A program made the translations under genes and the position numbers. The notes beneath the pieces were generated by a model. That model saw nothing but the letters and a program-made list of their open reading frames with translations. It ran no database searches and was not told the DNA's origin. 64,000 bases of DNA from positions 3,076,679-3,140,678 of the forward strand of contig NC_081337.1 of the NCBI RefSeq assembly GCF_022539665.2. Reading direction: 5' to 3'. Shown in pieces: positions 57,511 through 64,000 of the stretch. Source of the stretch: Daphnia carinata (lineage: Eukaryota; Arthropoda; Branchiopoda; Diplostraca; Daphniidae). The stretch's first letter is position 1, and every line of letters starts with the position of its first letter.

Positions 57511-60027
57511 ATGATCTTATCTTTCAGCCTCCTTGCCATTGTGTTTGGTTTCTGTGTTGTACCTCACGCCGCTGCTCAAGTAAATACTATTTATTAATTA
57601 ATCATTTGCATTGCTCATTTGCAAGAAAAAACAGTTTTCTTAAATTTTAATACAAATTTTCTTTAGGAGCCCAACTCGAGTAAGTCGTCCGTTCTAAATT
57701 CACAAGAAGATGTCAAACGCATCTTCGAGTATTTAGCAAATTCAACCTAGATCTGTAAATGGAGCGACGGAACCGGTTTTTTACTAAATTATAACTGATA
57801 TTTTTTTTAAGGGAAAAAAAACTCACATTTAGGTTAAAACTTGTTTACCGGTCGATACAGTATTGCCATTTATGGCTTGGCATTCGCACACAAATCTTTT
57901 TAAGCTGAAAGAAAAATAATGAAATAGTGTGTGACTCGATCAGATAAGTGACTAGGTGTAAACAAAAACTAGTATAGAAACACAGATAGAAAAACCTTGC
58001 AGCCTTCGTATTCATGCAGCAATCATTTTAATTGTTTTACTCATTTTACAGTAATTCCTTTAGATACCAAAGGGATTGTTCAAAATGGCTCGACGGCCTA
58101 TTACAATCGTACGGCAGCTACACTGACGTTACGATTAAAAATGCTTATTCGTAAGCATAATAGCAAAACATATCAGCTATCGGAAATTCGTTATCGGATC
58201 GACTTGGCCTTAACTCGGGATGCTCAGTTACCGAATGATTCTCGGCAATCAAATTTTTGCGCAAATGCTTTAGCGAAATTTGCCGGAGCCTGCAAAGGAC
58301 GTCATCTGTCTACCACGATTTACGCAAAACGTGCAGATGATTACGAGGTACGTAGTTAACAGAACACATCTGAACATCCTTAATTTACCATACGTTTATT
58401 GACAGGAGGATGTAACCGTTGTTTTCGATCACATTTACAGTGGTTGTTACAAGTTCAAAATCAAATGCTGTACCAAGCCCTGGTCATGTGAAGATTCTTG
58501 TGGAAAGAAAGACGGGAATTACGAGTACCATCTTGGTCAACTGGAGACGCATTTGCAGAACGTGAACGTCACGCGAATGAACATCAGCATGAGACTGGCT
58601 CAAATTGATAGGTAAGATTGATTTACTTATTTTTGAATTTGATGTTTTAACTGGTTATATTTTTCATAGGGGAGCAGAAGTGGAATTTAGCGTTAAATAT
58701 TTCGAAGATTCTCGTAAGATACTCGAATTCAAAGAATTCGATGTCACCATCAGAGATTATAATACTAATAAGACCATAGTGAAAGCAACTACCACAAGCA
58801 AAGTGGTACGTTTTCCTAGCTGTAACGATATTAACGTCAATTGTAGCCAACTAAGAGGAATCCCATCATCTCATAAAAAAAAGATTAACAAGTGTTTATG
58901 CTTACCCGACGGAAACTACACAATGGAGGTAATGCTCTCTTATGCGATAAGCAAGCGGGAAACGAATAATTTAAATGCTTTGTTTTAAAGATTAACGTTG
59001 CCGATAGTCGCTGCAATAACCCGAAACAAGTTTGTGAAACCTACCTACATCCTTGCAAGCGATTCACCAACAGACCTACACAAGTGTTAATCTACACAGG
59101 TAAAGCACTTATCAAAAATTGAGACATATAAATATTTTATTTTCAAATCGCTATTCAACAGGTGGACCCAATATTATGCCACCTGAGCATATCTCTGTTT
59201 CTCATTTTTCTGGAATTAGTAGCTTTCTAGTGCTTCTGCTAGCCTTGCTGAGTATCATATCTCTCGTTATGCTTGTCTTCTTTAATCGAAACTGGTTTTC
59301 GTCTCGACGTAACGACCAGTGCGCCCATCATTCACAAAATGAACCAGAAGAAACGGTTTCATTCTCTTTAGCTGGAAGGCATGGCAAAGTGATGCTTGTT
59401 TACGACATGACCGACAACTCGATGAAAGAAATAGCTTCTTCTCTCCGAATGCAATTCATAGCCAGCGGCATTTCTACTGTAATGTTTACAAACAACCCGT
59501 TCCTTCACCATTTGTGACGTTAATTGTTTTTGTTTATTTGTATCCCGTAAAGGTTTACGATGCTGGTGACCCCGGGCAAGAAGAGGAGGTCGTCATCAGA
59601 GGAGAAATCCACTGGTTTAATAGCCTCCTCAACGACCCTGAAGTGAAAGTTGTGGTCATCCAGTCCAAGGGCGTAATTGACTGCTATAAAGAACTAAATC
59701 GCATTAGAAAGTCTGATAGTATTGCAGCACAGGACCTCCAGGGATTATTGAACCTACTTTTCGTGCTGAACCAACTTATTGCCATCGCCGCTTCTTCGAT
59801 AAGTGAAGACAGCGTTTATGGCCGGATCTTTATAACCACGTACGTTGTTTCCCAATAGCCATTTACGATTTCGTATATCATTTTTTGTTTATATTTTCAG
59901 TTATGAAAATTTTGACTCCAGCACGGCCATTAATACCTTGACGCCTTATAGATGCTATAAATTGCCAGAACACTATCACATGCTGCTTAGCCAACTCGTC
60001 ATTCATACTCAGAATGAAAGGCGATAA
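57511..60027 (+). CDS. IL-17-receptor-like transmembrane protein with SEFIR domain
   Basis: Nine exons (57511-57579, 57667-57679, 58052-58347, 58406-58611, 58670-58928, 58991-59099, 59162-59478, 59553-59839, 59901-60027) give 560 aa in frame. Signal peptide is MILSFSLLAIVFGFCVVPHA. The Cys-rich, N-glycosylated ectodomain includes VTVVFDHIYSGCYKFKIKCC and VKYFEDSRKILEFKEF. The membrane segment is FLVLLLALLSIISLVMLVFF (about 339-358). The cytoplasmic SEFIR domain (about 392-545) has GKVMLVYDMTDNSMKEIASS, a GEIHWFNSLL block, VKVVVIQSKGVIDCYKEL, and a terminal YRCYKLPEHYHMLL. This order matches IL-17 receptor tails, which recruit SEFIR adaptors such as Act1. The ligand is unknown. The 13-nt exon 2 is needed to keep frame. 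Confidence 0.82.
57667..57679 (+). other. 13-nt microexon of the IL-17R-like gene
   Basis: Between TCTTTAG and GTAAGT. Exon 1 ends in phase 0 and exon 3 opens with TA ATT, so a direct join would give TAA. Inserting 13 nt (EPNS plus one base) restores the frame. Confidence 0.6.
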
Positions 60028-60631
60028 ACCTTTGACCAGGGATGGGTAAAACCCAAATTATATATTATTTTTTTGCGCTGCCAATCAATTAATCAGTCGC
60101 CCTTACTAAAATGAAGACGCTCAGTATCAATCCCAGAATGATAAAATGTTTAAATACTTGTGGTGGTTCCCTATTAACTTAATATGTGTTAAGCTTTTTT
60201 CAAGTGTGTTCGCTTTTTGTGTTCATATTCACTCGTGAATCTCGAGTCAATCGACTAACAGGAAATGATAAGAAAACAGATAGTGCACTTCAAAATATCA
60301 TGAATAAGGTCAGTATTTCAGAGAACGTTGCTAATAATCACGTATTGCGTAAATGTGTTGTTTATGTTACCGCAGTTGTTATTGACATTCAACGATTAAC
60401 CGCCGACGATTAAATCAAGACGAACAGCAAACGACTACCACAACAAAAACCCCTAAACTTGATATCTCAAAAACTCGTATCCGGGATAAATTATTGGATT
60501 TTTGCCGACCACGCAATAATCCCACGTCAGCCGCCCATTAAAAATTACGCGGTGCCGCTCTGAATTTCTTCGCTTTTTTGTGACGATACAAGTCAGTTAT
60601 AGTCCAACGTTCCTCATTACTGGACACGAAG
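60028..60631. other. Spacer between IL-17R-like paralogues
   Basis: About 600 bp with no coding exon supported. It holds the 3' flank of the receptor and the promoter of the ectodomain-only gene. Confidence 0.45.
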
Positions 60632-62005
60632 ATGAGTGTTACAGTGCAATCATTAAAAACTGTTTTTCCATTTTTGTTGCTCACCTTTTTAAACGGCTCT
60701 GTAGTTAATAGCTCCACTGCTCAAGTAGGTGATTTGTTTTAATAATTTATATCTTTCATCGGTATCAGTGCTTTTAATTCCTAGCCTTTGATCCGCTTGA
60801 ATTCAACCGGGTATTACGATAACCAAACGGCCAGATTGATATGTGATTTGAATTTTCATATTGTTACTTCAACTATGCCAGCCATTATCCTTCGCGTCAT
60901 ATTGGAACTGCTAGATAATGACGAGAAAGAGAGCAACACCTCTTCTCTATTTACAGTCAGCTCAACTGAACGATTCCAATACATCGAAACCTTAAACTCG
61001 GATATCTTCACCAAGGTAATTTTACTAAAGTTTTCTCACTCTCATCAACTTATGCCGTTGGTACTAACTCTGACGTACAAGGAGAATGTGACAGTCTATT
61101 TCGATCATGTCTATACTGGACACTACAAACTAAAAGTGGAAAAATGTAGGAGTCGATATAGTTGTTCCCAAAAGATACACGAATCTGACCTGGGCTTTCT
61201 TCAAACAAACCTTAAGAACATTAATGTTGCAAAGATGAACATAAGTATTAGCACTACACCCACAGATATCGGGTACGACATGACTTCAAAAGCTGTTGTT
61301 CCTCAGTTTACGTGTACCTCGTCGATGTTTCCATTCCAGGGGAATCGATGTGGCATTCACTGTTCAATATTTTAATGATTCGAGGATGTTTTTACCGTTC
61401 GACGAGTTTCTGGTGACACTCATTCCATCTGATGGAACCCAACAAGCTTATTACAGAAAAGTGATTGGTGAAACCAAAGCAGAATTCCCCCCTTGCATCG
61501 CTTCGGCTAGCAACCTTACCACTGAAATGGACAGGGATGAGATTGGTTGTGCTAACTTCACAAATGGCCAGTACACTACGAGGGTATGGTAAGAACCAAA
61601 TTGAAGGCAGAAATATTTGATCACTCGATTGCTCTATTGCAGATTGATCCAATCGACACGAGATGCAATTTCCCTGAACAAATTGTGGCTTCGATCAAAC
61701 GACCTTGTCGACGGTACATCATCAGCAAAATTATTGTCAATCCACGTAAGTGTTTATAGGTTTTCCACCGATAATTATTCATTTATAGCAAAAAAGATTG
61801 CCAAATGCTCAATCTTGTTATCCTTTTGTATAAAACAGTTCGCGTTCGAAGGGATGAAGACACGTTGGAGGATCGTGTTGTGAATTTGACGTGTAAATTT
61901 CCACCTTTTGGCCCCCCATTGGATAGTGTTCTGAATGGAGAACTGGAAGCTCAGAACTGTTCCAGAATTTGTAGATTCTTGAAATTTATTCTCAGCATTT
62001 TCTAG
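60632..62005 (+). CDS. Ectodomain-only paralogue of the IL-17R-like receptor (probable soluble form)
   Basis: Six exons (60632-60724, 60785-61015, 61082-61272, 61340-61583, 61643-61745, 61839-62005) give 342 aa in frame. It has a signal peptide (SLKTVFPFLLLTFLNGSVV) and parallels the neighbour's ectodomain: ENVTVYFDHVYTGHYKLKVE against DVTVVFDHIYSGCYKFKIK; TNLKNINVAKMNISIS against THLQNVNVTRMNISMR; VAFTVQYFNDSRMFLPFDEF against VEFSVKYFEDSRKILEFKEF. After the Cys-rich end (SIKRPCRRYIIS) it diverges into a short tail and stops. No transmembrane segment long enough and no SEFIR domain follow, so it is probably secreted. A decoy or co-receptor role is inference. Truncation by decay is the alternative, but the frame and splice sites are clean. 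Confidence 0.75.
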
Positions 62006-62027
62006 ATTACGAAATTAAGTCAAATGT

Positions 62028-62099
62028 TGTCTTGTGGCCCAATGGATAAGGCGCTTGCTTACGGAGCAAGAAATTCCATGTTCGATACCTGGCAGGACC
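62028..62099 (+). tRNA. tRNA-Arg(ACG)-like, CTTGC-stem type, two mismatches
   Basis: Plus strand, same class as the 18918 copy. Anticodon stem CTTGC/GCAAG with loop TTACGGA (ACG; base 32 is T). The T-stem has one mismatch (CCATG against CCTGG), the first acceptor pair is T-C, and box B reads TGTTCGATACC. TTTT occurs about 20 nt on. It may be weakly functional or decaying. Confidence 0.6.
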
Positions 62100-62489
62100 G
62101 TTGAAGAAAGTAGTTTTAGTTAGAAATCGAACTGTATTAATTTTTTATAAATATAATGTTTTAATCTCAATAAATCTCGAAAATTTTATGATTCGAGCTG
62201 AGGTATTCTGATGTTTACTGAGATAATTTAAAGGATATTAAAAGTAATAACTGGATATCTAACAATGCAAGAGATCAAAAAGTTAGTAGGATCATGATAC
62301 TTTTATATTGTTGACAGCGTATGTACAGGTATATTGCCGTAAATAAAGGAATGACACGTACAGCTATCGTTAAATGCGATAAGGCTTAAGGAAATATACG
62401 AGGTTCAAACCTTTGAGTATAAGCTGATTCAGCAAAACGTAAAGGGCTGGATCAAATCATCTAGTGTTTTGTAAATCAAATATAACTGT

Positions 62490-62561
62490 TGTGCTGTGGC
62501 TCAATGGATAAGGCGCTTGCCTATGGAGCAAGAGATTCAAGGTTCGATCCCCAGCAGGATC
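62490..62561 (+). pseudogene. tRNA-Arg-derived element with anticodon ATG
   Basis: Same class as the copies at 18918 and 62028. The anticodon loop reads CTATGGA, so the anticodon is ATG (would read His CAU) instead of ACG. The T-stem CAAGG against CCCAG has two mismatches and the acceptor has two. Box A and box B strings are near consensus and TTTT follows. Probably a pseudogene. Confidence 0.65.
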
Positions 62562-63155
62562 GAATATTATTTTAATTTTGGGAATATTTAAGTCACTGGA
62601 CCTTTCCATGTTCTACTGTGGTCAACGTGGAAGAATCAAGCAGCCGAAATCTGTCATATCGTAAGAAATCGTTGAAATCTTGCAAGTTCTTTCGTGCCCT
62701 CATGTTCAAAGTCGTGTTAGATAGTTTTGGCTTCATAAAGCAATAATTAAAGATGCAATTGAAAGGCACAACATGTTTCTTTTGGGTAGATATTGTGATT
62801 GCATAATGGTTCAGACAGTTTTACTTGGAATCGTGCTAGCCCTGGTTTGTCTCGTTTGTTCTTTCCTCGCATAATTTACCATATTCAAGTTTATTTCAAG
62901 TCAACTATTCCATCTTCAGGAAACATCTACTACATAATGGTATTATTTGGAATTTCTTTGAGACAGATGTAGCTGTGTAAACAGCCATATCGTGCAATCT
63001 TTGAAAACAATCACAACAGTTGTATGACCATTGTTACTCCGTGAATGAAGCAATTCATACAAATTTAAGTTGCTGTGAACGGTGGGGGTTAAGGAGCTGT
63101 AACAAACTAAGTAAGTTTAATATTTGTTTAATAAATCTTTTCTTGCAGTGAGACG
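62562..63155. other. Spacer without recognised gene
   Basis: About 590 bp. It probably includes the 3' UTR of the minus-strand IR gene. No other feature seen. Confidence 0.45.
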
Positions 63156-64000
63156 TCACTGACGTTTGCGATTGCAGCGTCGACATTGTTCGGCCAAAAA
63201 GACGATAAAAGATATTGAAATTCCTATTCCAAGAATGAAAAAGGCGGTGACCAAATCTTGACGTAGATTCAAGCTACGTAACACCTTCGATTTCTTTTTC
63301 GATTGCGCCTGGCAAACTGGAGATCCTCTGCCTGCCTGTTTCTGACGCCAATAGTCAACAAGACCCGTTTGGTGCAAATCCAGCAATCTACATGAGAACA
63401 ATTTTTAAATCTTATATAAATCAAGGTAAGGGGTAATTAGTATTCCAAGTGCCAAGTATATTTATTACCCTTGATTAATAACGTCTCGGTAATTGTTATC
63501 TTTTTTAATAAGCAAACCATTAAACCCATAGCCTTTAATGGGTTTTCCTATATGGACCCTACACTTTCCGGTTTCTTGGAAATCTTTACCGATTCGGTAA
63601 TTGAAATAGTTCACGAACTGTACAAACAAGAAAAGATAAAAAGTAATGCTTTAAAAATTGTACGTGCTGTGCAGAGAAGTTAGCAAATCACATCGTTGAA
63701 GGCGCAACAGCCTGACGCAACTTTGCGGAATCCAGTTTCATTATCAGGAATAAAATTTTCGGGATGACGACGAAATATATCGCCCATTTTCTTCAGCGGC
63801 CCACTAGTGGCACCCTGCTCTCAAGCGAAACGATTAGTTTAGTATCTGAATTTCAATTTATCTTTTCAAGTCATTAACCAGGATAAGCTCGCGACCAAAA
63901 CTGTCGTCTATTACAAGGTAAGAGAGGACCCCTTCTTCCACAACTTGTATAGAACCATCAGGTGGTGTGCTCATCTTACGAGCTGTAATGTGTGACGTGA
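63156..64000 (-). CDS. Ionotropic receptor, C-terminal part, cut by right window edge
   Basis: Four exons on the minus strand: 63879-64000 (open to the edge), 63692-63814, 63469-63617 and 63156-63387. The visible part is the S2 lobe and the last membrane segment. It includes MSTPPDGSIQVVEEGVLSYL, GATSGPLKKMGDIFRRHPEN, GLLDLHQTGLVDYWRQKQ and TM3 (LVTAFFILGIGISISFIVFL), ending CRRCNRKRQ. ATSGPLKKMGDIFRRHPEN parallels ATTGPFAKLGESLRAHPEN of the IR at 21137. The exon lengths 123 and 149 and their phases are the same in both genes. S1, TM1 and the pore lie beyond the window. Confidence 0.8.

Noticed and set aside
60186-60413. Short open stretch between the IL-17R-like genes as a third exon set
   Set aside because: No similarity to the ectodomain or SEFIR exons and no suitable splice context.
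1-64000. CRISPR array, bacterial operon or prophage elements
   Set aside because: All recognised genes have spliceosomal introns and eukaryotic families; no regularly spaced repeats were seen.

Overview
This is eukaryotic nuclear DNA from an arthropod, most likely a branchiopod crustacean of the Daphnia type. The signs are compact genes cut by many 55-110 bp GT-AG introns, two divergent ionotropic receptor (IR) genes, a Fasciclin-3-like and a Lachesin-like gene, and many tRNA-Arg(ACG) copies. Species is inferred from gene content; no organism-specific marker was tested.

Layout. 1-4405 (-): CARMIL, an actin capping-protein regulator, cut by the left edge. 5928-8559 (-): BRF1, a TFIIIB subunit of RNA polymerase III, with a damaged tRNA-Arg copy about 390 bp upstream of its start. 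About 9330-16080: a tandem duplication. Each unit held an mRNA guanylyltransferase-like gene lacking the triphosphatase domain, followed by a single-exon membrane-anchored protein with a MIF4G-like helical region. The second unit is complete; in the first the membrane-protein gene has decayed. 16691-17635 (-): an unrecognised four-exon gene. 18918-24605: tRNA-Arg genes and a relic around a small secreted Pro/Ser/Thr-rich protein gene and an IR gene. 24947-26449 (-): membrane-anchored GH18 chitinase. 26880-28536 (+): Lachesin-like Ig protein.

28.5-50.9 kb is expanded and rich in homopolymer runs. It holds Fasciclin-3 (32488-43229, +), which has two alternative C-termini, and a secreted two-SOUL-domain protein (46955-50393, +). 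51002-55187 (-) is a PPP4R4-like phosphatase regulatory subunit, divergent from RPB9 (55432-55998, +). 56301-56810 (-) is a RING-finger gene with an in-frame TGA at the position of a commonly conserved Trp.

57511-62005 (+) holds two IL-17-receptor-like genes in tandem: a transmembrane receptor with a cytoplasmic SEFIR domain, and a paralogue that ends after the ectodomain and looks like a soluble form. Two damaged plus-strand tRNA-Arg copies follow, and the window closes inside a second IR gene (63156-64000, -) whose exon lengths and phases match the first.

The genes do not form one pathway. Several are functionally adjacent in suggestive ways: BRF1 with tRNA genes, cap-enzyme-like genes with a MIF4G-like gene, and a signalling receptor with a probable decoy. 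The strongest candidates for something undescribed are the cap-guanylyltransferase-like/MIF4G-like block and the IL-17R-like/soluble pair.
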